Shown here: positions 45,578-54,759 of the stretch, in pieces
How positions within the stretch are numbered: position 1 is the stretch's first letter
Layout: each line of letters starts with the position of its first letter
Source of the DNA: Sphingopyxis sp. YF1
GTDB lineage: Bacteria > Pseudomonadota > Alphaproteobacteria > Sphingomonadales > Sphingomonadaceae
Assembly: GCF_022701295.1 (NCBI RefSeq)
Contig: NZ_CP033204.1
Location: forward strand, 1,054,001 to 1,118,000
DNA length: 64,000 bases
Direction: 5' to 3'
Made by a program: the position numbers and the translations under genes
Notes under the pieces: generated by a model
The model's database searches: none
Seen by the model: the letters and a program-made list of their open reading frames with translations, nothing else
Told to the model about the DNA's origin: nothing

Positions 45578-45611
45578 GCCCTGCGCGCCATCCGGGCGAC
45601 GCAGGGCTTTT
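45578..45611 (+). terminator. Rho-independent terminator
   Basis: GCCCTGCG (45578-45585) and CGCAGGGC (45600-45607) form the stem with extra interior pairing, followed by TTTT. It ends the lipoprotein transcript before argS. Confidence 0.85.
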
Positions 45612-45674
45612 CGCGTTGCCCAAGCTGTTATAGGGCGCGCGGCAATCCCCCTCGTTCAAAGTTAGGCTAGACCC

Positions 45675-47402
45675 GTGACCCTGTTCAGCCGTTTTTCCGA
45701 CCATATCGGCGCCGCGCTCGACGCGCTGGCCGCGCGCGGTGCGATCCCCGCCGGGCTCGATCGCCGCGCGATCAGCGTCGAACCGCCGCGCGATCCCGCG
45801 CACGGCGATGTCGCGACCAACGCGGCGATGGTGCTCGCCAAGCCGGCAGGCATGAACCCGCGCGCGCTTGCGGACCTGCTGGTTGCCGAACTCGGCGCGC
45901 TCGACGAAGTCGTCGAGGCGAGCGTCGCGGGTCCCGGCTTCATCAACCTGCGCCTCGTCGACGACAGCTGGCGCGACGAACTCGCTTCGATCCATGCCGA
46001 TGCCGGCGAATATGGCCGCTCGACGACGGGACAGGGGCGCACCGTCAACGTCGAATATGTCTCGGCAAACCCGACCGGTCCGATGCACGTGGGTCATTGC
46101 CGCGGTGCGGTCGTCGGCGATGCGCTCGCGGCGTTGCTCGAATATGCGGGGCATCGCGTGATCCGCGAATATTATGTCAACGATGCGGGCGCGCAGGTCG
46201 ACGTCCTCGCGCGGTCGGTGCACATGCGGTATCGCGAAGCGCTGGGCGAGGAGGTCGGCGCGATCCCCGAGGGTCTCTATCCCGGCGATTATCTGATCCC
46301 CGTCGCGCAGAAGCTCGCCACCGAATATGGTGACCGTTTCGTCGGCGCGCCCGACAGCGCCTGGCTCGGCCTGTTCCGTGCCGAAGCGGTGAGCGCGATG
46401 ATGGATATGATCCGCGCCGATCTTGCCAAGCTCGGCATCCACCACGACCTCTTTTCGTCAGAAGCGGAACTGCAGGCGGCGGGGAAGCCAGCGGCTGCGG
46501 AAGCCTGGCTGCGCGAGCACGACCTAGTCTATGACGGCGTGCTCGAAGCGCCCAAGGGCGAGACGCCCGAGGATTGGGAGCCGGTCGAACTGCCGCTGTT
46601 CCGCTCGACGAAATTCGGCGATGATCAGGATCGCCCGATCAAGAAATCGGATGGAAGCTGGACCTATTTCGGCGCCGACCTCGCCTATCATTTCCAGAAG
46701 GCGCAGGACGCCGACGAGTTGATCGATATCTGGGGCGCCGACCACGCCGGCACCGTCAAGCGGATCAAGGCGGCGGTTGCCGCGCTGACCGGCGGCACGA
46801 AGAAGTTCGACGTCAAGCTGGTGCAGATGGTGCGGCTGCTTAAGAATGGTGAGCCGTTCAAGATGTCGAAGCGCGCGGGCAATTTCGTCACGCTCGCCGA
46901 CGTCGTCGACGAGGTTGGCAAGGATGCGGTGCGCTTCACCATGCTTACCCGCAAGGCCGACGCGCAGATGGACTTCGATTTCGCCAAGGTGGTCGAGGCC
47001 TCGCGCGATAATCCCGTGTGGTACCTGCAATATGCCCATGCCCGTATTTCGCGGCTTCGCCAGAAGGCCGCCGATGCCGGCATCGTGCTTCCTGCGCCCG
47101 CGCCGGCCCGGCTGGGCGCGCACGAGCTCGGCCTGGTCAAACTGCTGGCGCAATTCCCGCGCACCGTCGAATCGGCGGCGTCGGCACGCGAGCCGCACCG
47201 GATCGCATTCTTCCTCGCCGAGGTCGCGGCTGCATTCCATTCGTGGTACAATCTCGGCAACGACGAGCCGGAGGCGCGGATCGTTCTGCCGAACGATCCC
47301 GAACTTACCGCGACGCGGCTTTATTTGGCCGATGGAATCGGGCAGGTTATCCGCAACGGGCTTCACTTGATGGGGGTGGAGGCGCTCGAGGAGTTGCATT
47401 GA
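45675..47402 (+). CDS. argS: Arginyl-tRNA synthetase
   Basis: A protein of 575 residues, class I synthetase for arginine. Seen are the HIGH-like motif NPTGPMHVGHCRGAVVGDAL, the KMSKS-like motif PFKMSKRAGNFVTLADVVDE, SWTYFGADLAYHFQKAQDAD and the C-terminal DALR anticodon domain (ELGLVKLLAQFPRTVESAAS). GTG 45675 starts a normal N-terminus. The stop codon overlaps the next start (TGATG), the first link of the argS to tatC cluster. Confidence 0.97.
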   Translation: MTLFSRFSDHIGAALDALAARGAIPAGLDRRAISVEPPRDPAHGDVATNAAMVLAKPAGMNPRALADLLVAELGALDEVVEASVAGPGFINLRLVDDSWRDELASIHADAGEYGRSTTGQGRTVNVEYVSANPTGPMHVGHCRGAVVGDALAALLEYAGHRVIREYYVNDAGAQVDVLARSVHMRYREALGEEVGAIPEGLYPGDYLIPVAQKLATEYGDRFVGAPDSAWLGLFRAEAVSAMMDMIRADLAKLGIHHDLFSSEAELQAAGKPAAAEAWLREHDLVYDGVLEAPKGETPEDWEPVELPLFRSTKFGDDQDRPIKKSDGSWTYFGADLAYHFQKAQDADELIDIWGADHAGTVKRIKAAVAALTGGTKKFDVKLVQMVRLLKNGEPFKMSKRAGNFVTLADVVDEVGKDAVRFTMLTRKADAQMDFDFAKVVEASRDNPVWYLQYAHARISRLRQKAADAGIVLPAPAPARLGAHELGLVKLLAQFPRTVESAASAREPHRIAFFLAEVAAAFHSWYNLGNDEPEARIVLPNDPELTATRLYLADGIGQVIRNGLHLMGVEALEELH

Positions 47403-48166
47403 TGGCCGAGGACAAGGACGCCGGACTGGGGCTGGAGGACGAAGACCGGTTGCCGTGGCTCGAAGCGGCCGACGACTATGAGGATGACGGCGAGGTTTCG
47501 CCGACGCGCCTGCTCGTCATGGTGCTGGGCGGGCTGGTGTTGATCGGCGCGGTTCTGGGCGGGCTGTGGTGGATCCAGAACGGCGGCGCGCGCGGGCAGG
47601 GCGAACTGATCGTCGCGCAGAAGGGCGATTACAAGGTCGCGCCCAAGAATGACTCGGCGAAGACCTTCGAAGGCGAAGGCGACGCGAGCTTCGCCGCGAC
47701 CGAGGGCGTCCTGCCGGCGGGCAAGGTCGACCCGAGCCGCATGCCCGAGGAACCCGCCGCGACCCCGGCCGAGCGCGAGGCCGCTGCAAAGGCGGCTCAG
47801 AAGGTCGAAGCCGACAAGGCCGCGGCAGCAAAGGCGCTGGCGGCAAAGGCCGTCGAAAAGGGCAAGGACAAGCCCGCGGCGACGTCGATCAAGACCGCCG
47901 CCGCCGAAAAGGCGCCGCCCCCTGCGTCGGGTGCGGCGATGATCCAGCTTGGTGCGTTTCGCAGCGAAGCGGCGGCAAACCAGGCCTGGACCAATTTGTC
48001 GAAGCGCTTCGCCTATCTCGCCGATCTCGGCAAATCGGTTTCGCCTGCGACGGTCGAAAGCGGACATGTCTATCGCCTGCGCGTGTCGGCCGGTTCGGTC
48101 GCCAACGCTCAGGCCCTTTGCGGGAAATTGCGCGTTGCCGGCGAAAATTGCGTCATCGTTCGCTGA
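47402..48166 (+). CDS. SPOR-domain membrane protein
   Basis: A protein of 254 residues: acidic N-terminus, one membrane helix (LLVMVLGGLVLIGAVLGGLW), a long Ala-Lys-Glu-rich periplasmic linker, and a C-terminal SPOR domain (MIQLGAFRSEAAANQAWTNL, YRLRVSAGSVANAQALCGKL). SPOR domains bind denuded peptidoglycan at division sites. The neighbour order argS-SPOR-nagZ is conserved in alphaproteobacteria. ATG overlaps the argS stop. Confidence 0.88.
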   Translation: MAEDKDAGLGLEDEDRLPWLEAADDYEDDGEVSPTRLLVMVLGGLVLIGAVLGGLWWIQNGGARGQGELIVAQKGDYKVAPKNDSAKTFEGEGDASFAATEGVLPAGKVDPSRMPEEPAATPAEREAAAKAAQKVEADKAAAAKALAAKAVEKGKDKPAATSIKTAAAEKAPPPASGAAMIQLGAFRSEAAANQAWTNLSKRFAYLADLGKSVSPATVESGHVYRLRVSAGSVANAQALCGKLRVAGENCVIVR

Positions 48167-48271
48167 ATCGGCCCGGTCCGCCGCAGTAGTGATTGGATTG
48201 ACAAGCTTGCCGTGCCATTTTTGTGCCGTGGGTCGCTGTCGGGGGCGGCGACCGATGGAGGCTGACGTATA

Positions 48272-49279
48272 ATGATACCTGCCATTTTCGGCCTTTCGGG
48301 CCTGACCCTCACCGACGACGAGCGCGCTTTTTTTCGCGACAGCGATCCGGCTGGCTACATCCTCTTTGGCCGCAACATCGAAAACCGCAATCAGTTGCGA
48401 AGGCTCACCGACAGCCTTCGTGATCTCGACGGACGAGCGAACCTGCCGATCCTGATCGATCAGGAGGGCGGGCGCGTCGCGCGGATGAGGGCCCCCGAAT
48501 GGCCCGCCTTTCCGAGCGGAGCGGCGTTCGATGCGCTCTACGACCGCGCACCCGCGAGCGCGATCGAGGCGGCGCGCCTGAACGCGATGGCGCTTGCGTC
48601 GATGCTGTCGGAGGTCGGGATCACGGTCGATTGCCTGCCGCTTCTCGACGTTCGCCAGCCGGGCGCCAGCGACGTGATCGGCGATCGCGCGCTCGGCAGC
48701 GAGCCGATGCGCGTGGCGGCGCTGGGCCGCGCGATCCTGTCGGGCCTGCAGGACGGCGGCGTTGTCGGCATCGTCAAGCATATTCCGGGGCACGGCCGCG
48801 CGATGCTCGATTCGCACAAGGAACTGCCCGTGGTCGCGGCGTCCGACCGCGACCTTCAGAGCGATCTCGCGCCCTTCGCCGCGCTGCGCGACGCGGCGAT
48901 GGCGATGACGTGCCACGTCGTCTTCACAGCCTGGGATCCCGATCGGCCGGCGACGCTGTCGCCGCTGGTCATCGACAGCGTCATCCGCCAGCGCGTCGGT
49001 TTCCACGGCCTGTTGATGAGCGACGACCTCGACATGGAGGCGCTGTCCGGCGACGTCCCGTCGCGTGCCGCCGCTGCGGTCGCCGCGGGCTGCGACATCG
49101 CGCTCAACTGCTGGGGCAAGATGGACGACATGGTCGGCATCGCCAACAGCCTCGACCCGATCAGCACCGTGTCGCTGGCACGGCTGGAAGGCGCGATGGA
49201 CCGCATTGCAGGAACGCACGACGAACGCCAGTTCGCGATGCTCGTCGACCAGCGCGACGCGTTGCTGGCGCTCGCATGA
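48272..49279 (+). CDS. nagZ: Beta-N-acetylhexosaminidase NagZ
   Basis: A protein of 335 residues, glycoside hydrolase family 3, that removes GlcNAc from recycled muropeptides in the cytoplasm. The catalytic loop KHIPGHGRAMLDSHKELPVV holds the His-Asp pair, and the aspartate nucleophile lies in LLMSDDLDMEALSG. ILIDQEGGRVARM is also typical. ATG 48272 is the family start. A 105-bp gap with a TTGACA box separates it from the SPOR gene. Confidence 0.93.
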   Translation: MIPAIFGLSGLTLTDDERAFFRDSDPAGYILFGRNIENRNQLRRLTDSLRDLDGRANLPILIDQEGGRVARMRAPEWPAFPSGAAFDALYDRAPASAIEAARLNAMALASMLSEVGITVDCLPLLDVRQPGASDVIGDRALGSEPMRVAALGRAILSGLQDGGVVGIVKHIPGHGRAMLDSHKELPVVAASDRDLQSDLAPFAALRDAAMAMTCHVVFTAWDPDRPATLSPLVIDSVIRQRVGFHGLLMSDDLDMEALSGDVPSRAAAAVAAGCDIALNCWGKMDDMVGIANSLDPISTVSLARLEGAMDRIAGTHDERQFAMLVDQRDALLALA

Positions 49280-49297
49280 CGGGAGCCTGAGCCGCCG

Positions 49298-50065
49298 ATG
49301 GAGGAATTGCCGCTCGCTTTCGACGTGGCACCCGCGGCCGAGCGTGAGGACGCGCTCCAGCTCAGCCTCGAGAGCTGGGAAGGTCCGCTTGACCTTTTGT
49401 TGACGCTGGCGCGCAGCCAGAAGGTCGACCTCAGGCAGATTTCGATTCTCCAGCTGGTCGAGCAATATCTGGGCTTCATCGCCGAGATGCGCGCGAAGCT
49501 GGAGGTGGCGGCCGATTATCTGGTGATGGCGGCGTGGCTCGCCTATCTCAAATCGGCTCTGCTGCTGCCCAAGGATCCGCTCGAGGAGCCCTCGCCTGAC
49601 GAACTCGCGCTGCGCCTGCAATTGCGGCTCCAGCGCCTCGCAGCGATGCGCGAGGCGGCGGCGCGCCTGCTCGCGCGCGACCGGGTCGGGCGCGATGTCT
49701 TCCTGCGCCCCGCGCCCGAGGGACTGCACGATGTCCGGATGCGGCGCTGGGACGCCAGCCTTTATGACTTGCTCGCCGCCTATGGCCAAGTGAAGGCCCG
49801 CAACGAGCCGGTCGTCCATATGGTCGCGCGGCGCCCCGTCGTCACGCTCGACGCTGCGCTCCAGCATCTCCAAAGGCTGATCGGGGTGAAGCTCGACTGG
49901 GCCGAACTCTCCGATTTCCTGCCCGCCGACTATCGGGGCCCCTTGCGCCGGTCGGCGATCGCGTCCAGCTTTGTCGCCGCACTCGAGCTCGCGCGGCAGG
50001 GGCGCGTCGACCTCCGGCAGGACGGCGCGTTCGAACCGCTCTACCTGAAAGCAGCGCAGGGATGA
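49298..50065 (+). CDS. scpA: Segregation and condensation protein A
   Basis: A protein of 255 residues, kleisin partner of SMC. Visible are LESWEGPLDLLLTLARSQKV, DLRQISILQLVEQYLGFIAE, ADYLVMAAWLAYLKSALLLP and the C-terminal winged helix. ATG 49298 is used. Its end overlaps scpB by ATGA, so both are made together with the neighbouring genes. Confidence 0.95.
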   Translation: MEELPLAFDVAPAAEREDALQLSLESWEGPLDLLLTLARSQKVDLRQISILQLVEQYLGFIAEMRAKLEVAADYLVMAAWLAYLKSALLLPKDPLEEPSPDELALRLQLRLQRLAAMREAAARLLARDRVGRDVFLRPAPEGLHDVRMRRWDASLYDLLAAYGQVKARNEPVVHMVARRPVVTLDAALQHLQRLIGVKLDWAELSDFLPADYRGPLRRSAIASSFVAALELARQGRVDLRQDGAFEPLYLKAAQG

Positions 50066-50661
50066 TGGCAATCGACGACCGCGAACGGGCGATAGAGGCG
50101 ATGCTCTTTGCCAGCGATGCCCCGCTCGACGCGCGCCAGATCGCGGCGCGGTTCGCCGAGGATATGCCGGTTTCCGAAGTCAGGGCGGTCATCCAGGTGA
50201 TCGCCGCGCGCCATGCGGGCAGCGGTATCGAGCTGGTCGAGCGCGGCGGACATTGGCATTTCCAGACCCCGGCCGACCTTGCGCATTTGCTGCGCCGCGA
50301 GCGCGACGACCCGCGCAAACTGTCGCGTGCCGCGTCGGAGGTGCTGGCGATCGTCGCCTATCACGAACCCGTCAGTCGCGCGGAGATCGAGGCGATCCGC
50401 GGCGTCCAGACCTCGAAAGGTACGCTCGACGTGCTGATGGAGGCCGAATGGATAGCCCCGGCGGGGCGGCGCGAGGTGCCCGGGCGCCCGCTGATCTACA
50501 GGACCACCGACGCATTTTTGCAGCATTTCGGTCTTAGCAGCCGCAGGGATTTACCGGGAATCGAGGACCTGCGCGCCGCGGGGCTGCTCGACCCGGTCGA
50601 TCTTGCTTTCGAAGAGGCGATGGGCGAGCTCGATCTGGTCAAGGACGGCGAAGAGGCCTGA
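50062..50661 (+). CDS. scpB: Segregation and condensation protein B
   Basis: A protein of 199 residues with two winged-helix domains: [100 protein letters not shown]. It forms the SMC-ScpAB condensin with scpA. ATG 50062 overlaps the scpA stop. Confidence 0.95.
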   Translation: MMAIDDRERAIEAMLFASDAPLDARQIAARFAEDMPVSEVRAVIQVIAARHAGSGIELVERGGHWHFQTPADLAHLLRRERDDPRKLSRAASEVLAIVAYHEPVSRAEIEAIRGVQTSKGTLDVLMEAEWIAPAGRREVPGRPLIYRTTDAFLQHFGLSSRRDLPGIEDLRAAGLLDPVDLAFEEAMGELDLVKDGEEA

Positions 50662-50732
50662 CGCTTTTTTCAATCGCAGACGTGCATTCGGCAGGGCTTG
50701 CTCCTATATGGGCGGCTCAAGGAGAATTTGAG

Positions 50733-50966
50733 ATGGGTGGTTTGAGCATCTGGCACTGGCTGATCGTCGGGATTCTGGTCCTGTTGCTGTTCGGCAAGGG
50801 GCGCTTTTCGGACATGATGGGCGACGTTGCCAAGGGTATCAAAAGCTTCAAGAAGGGCATGGCCGACGACGATGTGCCGCCGCCGGCGCCCAAGCATCTC
50901 GAAGGCCAGCGTGCACCCGATGTGACCCCGTCGCCGACCGCGACGGCCGACCGCGACACGCTCTGA
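50733..50966 (+). CDS. tatA: Twin-arginine translocase subunit TatA
   Basis: A protein of 77 residues with one N-terminal membrane helix ([20 protein letters not shown]) followed by the amphipathic helix ([20 protein letters not shown]) and a polar tail. It forms the Tat pore. AAGGAG lies before ATG 50733. Exported proteins in this window with Tat-like signals include PhoX, PhoD, the SDR and the 32.1-kb protein. Confidence 0.95.
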   Translation: MGGLSIWHWLIVGILVLLLFGKGRFSDMMGDVAKGIKSFKKGMADDDVPPPAPKHLEGQRAPDVTPSPTATADRDTL

Positions 50967-50998
50967 TCGCGTTCCGCCTGCGGGGGAAATCACAGTAG

Positions 50999-51379
50999 AT
51001 GTTCGACGTAGCGCCCACCGAGTTGCTGCTCGTGGTGGTGGTGGCCTTGGTCGTCATCGGCCCCAAGGACCTGCCTAAGGCGATGCGCTTTGTCGGGAAA
51101 TGGGTCGGCAAGGCCCGCGGCATGGCGCGGCATTTCCGCTCGGGGCTCGACACGATGATGCGCGAAGCCGAGCTCGAGGAACTGGAGAAGCAGTGGCGCG
51201 CCCAGAATGACGCGATCATGCGCGAATTTCCGCGCCTCGACGGCCCGGACGCACCGTCGGTGAATCCGGCGACGAGCACGCCGTCCGACGCATCGGCGGA
51301 CGAGGCGGCCGCGGCGACCAAGCCCGATCCGGCACCCGAAACCCACGCCGTCCCGCCGAAGGACGGACCGCTGCCATGA
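50999..51379 (+). CDS. tatB: Twin-arginine translocase subunit TatB
   Basis: A protein of 126 residues: N-terminal helix (MFDVAPTELLLVVVVALVVI with GPKDLPKAMR), amphipathic helix (FVGKWVGKARGMARHFRSGL), and a Pro/Ala-rich tail. TatB and TatC receive twin-arginine signals. Its stop overlaps the tatC start (ATGA). Confidence 0.94.
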   Translation: MFDVAPTELLLVVVVALVVIGPKDLPKAMRFVGKWVGKARGMARHFRSGLDTMMREAELEELEKQWRAQNDAIMREFPRLDGPDAPSVNPATSTPSDASADEAAAATKPDPAPETHAVPPKDGPLP

Positions 51380-52167
51380 GTGCGGACGCAGAGGACGGCG
51401 CGGGCGGCAAGATGCCGCTGCTCGATCATCTGATCGAGCTTCGCTCGCGCATGCTGAAGTCGCTGTTCGCGATCGCGATCGCGTTCGGAGTCTGCTTCTA
51501 TTTCGCCGAGGATATCTTCCGCGTTCTCGTCCGTCCGCTCGTCGATGCGGGGCAGGGCAAGATCATCTATACCCAGCTGTTCGAGGCCTTTTTCGTCCAG
51601 ATCAAGGTGGCGCTGTTCGCGGCGATGATGATCGCCTTTCCGGTGATCGCCAACCAGCTTTGGAAATTCGTCGCGCCGGGGCTCTATCGCCAGGAAAAGC
51701 GCGCGCTGCTGCCCTTTCTTCTCGCGACGCCGCTGCTGTTCGCGGCGGGCGCCTGTCTCGCCTATTTCGTGACGGTACCGGTCGCGCTCAAATTCCTGCT
51801 CGGTTTCCAGGGCGACCTCGGCGGTATCCAGCAGGAAGCCTTGCCCTCGGTCGCCAACTATCTCAGCTTCATCATGCAGTTCATCATGGCGTTCGGCATC
51901 GCCTTCCTGCTGCCGATCCTGCTGATGCTCATCGAACGCGCCGGCATCGTCACGCGCGAGCAGCTGATCTCGGCGCGGCGCTACATGATCGTTGCGGCCT
52001 TTGCGATCGCCGCGGTGGCGACGCCGCCCGATATCCTCAGCCAGTTCCTGCTCGCGGTGCCGTTGATCCTGCTCTACGAACTGTCGATCTTTGCGATCTG
52101 GTTCACCCGGCGCCGACGCAAAACAGGCGCCGAAGCGGCGCCTGTCGAGCCTCTCGAAGAGGCCTAG
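51376..52167 (+). CDS. tatC: Twin-arginine translocase subunit TatC
   Basis: A protein of 263 residues with six membrane helices. Typical blocks are MPLLDHLIELRSRMLKSLFA, LFEAFFVQIKVALFAAMMIA, FVAPGLYRQEKRALLPFLLA and GIVTREQLISARRYMIVAAF. It is the receptor for twin-arginine signals. The last codons contain a perfect 9-bp-arm hairpin (ACAGGCGCC / GGCGCCTGT, 52123-52145) and a second one over the stop codon, which may define the operon's 3' end. Confidence 0.96.
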   Translation: MSADAEDGAGGKMPLLDHLIELRSRMLKSLFAIAIAFGVCFYFAEDIFRVLVRPLVDAGQGKIIYTQLFEAFFVQIKVALFAAMMIAFPVIANQLWKFVAPGLYRQEKRALLPFLLATPLLFAAGACLAYFVTVPVALKFLLGFQGDLGGIQQEALPSVANYLSFIMQFIMAFGIAFLLPILLMLIERAGIVTREQLISARRYMIVAAFAIAAVATPPDILSQFLLAVPLILLYELSIFAIWFTRRRRKTGAEAAPVEPLEEA

Positions 52168-52188
52168 GGGGCAAGTGCAGCCCGGGTC

Positions 52189-52314
52189 CTAGATGGCCCG
52201 GTCTGCCGCATCGCCGACCGATTCAATGTCGCGGCCGACGCCTTTCACCGTGTTGCAGCCAGAGACCAGAAGGCTGGCAAGCAGGGCCAAGAGGATTGCG
52301 CGAAAACTCGTCAT
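52189..52314 (-). CDS. ecnB: Entericidin-family small lipoprotein
   Basis: A protein of 41 residues. The lipoprotein signal (LLALLASLLVSGC) ends at Cys20, and the mature part (CNTVKGVGRDIESVGDAADR) matches entericidin A/B. Entericidin B is a stress-induced bacteriolytic lipoprotein in enteric bacteria, and relatives are general-stress markers in alphaproteobacteria. GAGG lies 6 nt before ATG 52314. An EcfG-type promoter lies about 126 nt upstream, which fits a general-stress gene. Confidence 0.88.
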   Translation of the reverse strand: MTSFRAILLALLASLLVSGCNTVKGVGRDIESVGDAADRAI

Positions 52315-52439
52315 GGGAACCTCGTTTGAAGCTGAGTGCAAAATGGCCCGGCACGCTTCGAGGGGGGGGAGGGAATGCGGGCCGGGCCAATGTTGCTGAG
52401 CAGCGCTGCGGGGGGGCGATGACCGCTGCTCGAATGGGA

Positions 52440-52465
52440 AACGGCCCAGCGTGCCGATAAGTTCC
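52440..52465 (-). promoter_or_regulatory. EcfG (general stress sigma factor) promoter of entericidin
   Basis: On the minus strand GGAAC (52465-52461) and CGTT (52443-52440) are separated by exactly 17 bp, a full match to the alphaproteobacterial EcfG consensus GGAAC-N16/17-CGTT. The 5' untranslated region would be about 120 nt. Confidence 0.8.
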
Positions 52466-52531
52466 CGAAAAAAATGCGTGAGGCGAAATTTTTTCCGATT
52501 CATTTGAATTGTTTGCGATTCCAGCGCTTTG

Positions 52532-53977
52532 TCACGCGAACGAGGTGAGCCCGCTGGCCACGGCGAGCCCCAGAAAGGCTAGGAAGCCCATGGAATCGGT
52601 CGTCATCGTGACGAAGATCGAGCTGGCGACAGCGGGGTCCTGGTCGAGCCGGTCGAGCAGCAGCGGGATCGCGACCCCGGCAACCCCGGCGACGAAGATG
52701 TTGACGATCATCGCCGCGGCGATGACCCCGCCGAGCAGCGGGTTGCCGAACCATAGCGCGGTGGCGACGCCGGCGATCGCCGCGATCGTCCCGCCGTTGA
52801 GCAGCGCGATCTTCATCTCGCGAAAAATGGCGCGCCAACTGTTCGAATCGGTGAGCTGGTTCATCGCCAGCGCGCGCACCGTGACCGCCAGCGTCTGCGT
52901 GCCGGCGTTGCCGCCGACCCCGGCGACGATCGGCATCAGGGCGGCGAGCGCGACCATATGTTCGATCGCGCCGCCGAAAAACCCGACGATCGACGAGGCG
53001 ACGAGCGCGGTGCCGAGATTGGCGACGAGCCAGCGCACGCGCGCGACATAGGTTTCGCGGATCGGTTCGTTGATGTCGCCGTCGCCGGCGCCCGACAGGC
53101 GCAGGATATCCTCGCCTGCTTCTTCCTGGATGATGTGGACGACGTCGTCGACGGTGATCATGCCGACCAGCCGGCCCGCCTTGTCGATGACCGCGGCCGA
53201 GATCAGCGCATATTTCTGGAACCGTAGCGCGACCTCTTCCTGGTCCATGTCGACCGGGATGAGCGTCTGTTCGCGCTTCATCACGTCGCTGATCGCGATG
53301 TCGCGCGGGGTGCGCAGGATCCAGCTGAGCTGGCAGGTGCCGACCGGCCTGTGCATCGGATCGACGACGAAGATTTCCCAGAAGTCGCTCGTCAGTTCGA
53401 CATCTTCGCGCAGGCGGTCGATGACGTCGCCGACAGTGACATGTTCGGGCACCGCGACGAATTCGCGCTGCATCAGTCGGCCGGCGGTTTCCTCGGGGAA
53501 GGAGAGCGCATCCTCGATCGCCGCGCGATCCTCGGGCTCCATCGCCTCGAGCACCGCTTGCTGTTCGTCTTCTTCAAGATCCTCGATGATCGCGACGGCG
53601 TCGTCGGTATCCATCTCGGACGCCAGTTCGGCGACCTGTTCGGGCCCGAGGAGGTCGATCAGTTCCTCGCGCACATAGTCGTTCATCTCCGCGAGCACGT
53701 CGGCGGAGAGGAGGTCGCCGAGCACCGCGGCGAGCATCGGGCGTTCGTCGGCGCTCGCGAGTTCGAAAAGGTCGGCGATGTCGGCGGGATGGAGGCGGCC
53801 GACGCGTTCGCGGGCGGCTTCTTCCTCGCCCGATTCGGCAAGGTCGATGACGTCGCGGACGAATTCGGGTTTCAGCCGGTCGTCTTCGTCGAGCTCGGTC
53901 TCGGCGACGGGTGCCGTGTCGCGGCCGTCATCGATCCGCACATCCTCGGCGGGCAGGGAGTCTTCGCGTTTGTCCAT
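52532..53977 (-). CDS. mgtE: Magnesium transporter MgtE
   Basis: A protein of 481 residues: N-terminal superhelical MgtE-N domain (LHPADIADLFELASADERPM), a pair of CBS domains (QREFVAVPEHVTVGDVIDRL, KAGRLVGMITVDDVVHIIQE), and five C-terminal membrane helices (MVALAALMPIVAGVGGNAGT carries the conserved GGNAGTQ motif). It is a Mg-gated Mg channel of the inner membrane. The gene is divergent from the cyclophilin gene. Confidence 0.95.
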   Translation of the reverse strand: MDKREDSLPAEDVRIDDGRDTAPVAETELDEDDRLKPEFVRDVIDLAESGEEEAARERVGRLHPADIADLFELASADERPMLAAVLGDLLSADVLAEMNDYVREELIDLLGPEQVAELASEMDTDDAVAIIEDLEEDEQQAVLEAMEPEDRAAIEDALSFPEETAGRLMQREFVAVPEHVTVGDVIDRLREDVELTSDFWEIFVVDPMHRPVGTCQLSWILRTPRDIAISDVMKREQTLIPVDMDQEEVALRFQKYALISAAVIDKAGRLVGMITVDDVVHIIQEEAGEDILRLSGAGDGDINEPIRETYVARVRWLVANLGTALVASSIVGFFGGAIEHMVALAALMPIVAGVGGNAGTQTLAVTVRALAMNQLTDSNSWRAIFREMKIALLNGGTIAAIAGVATALWFGNPLLGGVIAAAMIVNIFVAGVAGVAIPLLLDRLDQDPAVASSIFVTMTTDSMGFLAFLGLAVASGLTSFA

Positions 53978-54146
53978 CGCGCGGCCTTCCCTGTCAGATG
54001 CCGGCAGACCCGGCGGCGAAACGCTCTACCCCCTAGTCGCCGCCCGCCGCGATGGCAACGCCGTGCGGGCCGGCGTCCGCAAATTATACGTGGCTTTGGC
54101 GCGTCACGCGGCTATGGCACCGGCCATCCCGCTTACAGGAGCTTTT

Positions 54147-54596
54147 ATGACCGACCAGACCCTCACCCTGTCGCTGTCGACCGGCGACGTCGTCATCCGC
54201 CTGCGTCCCGATCTCGCGCCCCAGCATGTCGAACGCATCACCGGTCTCGCCAGCGAAGGCTTTTACGACGGTGTCGTCTTTCACCGCGTGATCCCCGGCT
54301 TCATGGCGCAGGGCGGCGACCCGACGGGCACCGGCATGGGGGGCAGCAAGCTTCCCGATCTGCCGCAGGAATTCAGTGCCGAACCGCACGTTCGTGGGGT
54401 GTGCTCGATGGCGCGCGCGCAGAACCCGAACAGCGCGAACAGCCAGTTCTTCATCTGCTTCGACGATGCGCGCTTCCTCGACAACCAGTACACCGTCTGG
54501 GGCGAAGTGATCGAAGGCATGGACAATGTCGACGCGCTGCCCAAGGGCGAGCCGCCGCGCGAACCTGGCAAGATCGTCAAGGCGACCGTCGCGTAA
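54147..54596 (+). CDS. Cyclophilin-type peptidyl-prolyl isomerase
   Basis: A protein of 149 residues without signal peptide, so cytoplasmic (PpiB-like). Motifs: YDGVVFHRVIPGFMAQGGDP (catalytic Arg), GSKLPDLPQEF, RGVCSMARAQNPNSANSQFF, LDNQYTVWGEVIEGMD. It catalyses cis-trans isomerisation of proline peptide bonds. ATG 54147 is preceded by AGGAG. Confidence 0.95.
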   Translation: MTDQTLTLSLSTGDVVIRLRPDLAPQHVERITGLASEGFYDGVVFHRVIPGFMAQGGDPTGTGMGGSKLPDLPQEFSAEPHVRGVCSMARAQNPNSANSQFFICFDDARFLDNQYTVWGEVIEGMDNVDALPKGEPPREPGKIVKATVA

Positions 54597-54616
54597 GCGA
54601 TCTAGCCAATCCTCCC

Positions 54617-54755
54617 CGTGCCGCAGGCATGGGGAGGGGGCCATGCGAAGCATGGTGGAGGGGCCGTGAGATAGCGAGCGCTTGTCGCTGCTCGGCCCCT
54701 CCGTCAGCCCTCCGGGCTGTCACCTCCCCATCGCTGCGCGACAGGGAGGATCGGA
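54617..54755. repeat. Nested palindromic repeat, family B, copy 2
   Basis: The order CATGGTGGAGGGGCCG, GGCCCCTCCGTCAGCC, CCGGGCTGTCACCTCCCC, GCTGCGCGACAGGGAGG matches copy 1 at 9018-9133, though internal segments differ. It fills the gap between the cyclophilin and nitronate monooxygenase genes, which are convergent. Confidence 0.75.
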
Positions 54756-54759
54756 ACGG

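Noticed and set aside
48198..48226. TTGACA box before nagZ as a separate promoter
   Set aside because: The matching -10 position reads TTGTGC, a poor box; the gene may still be read through from argS.
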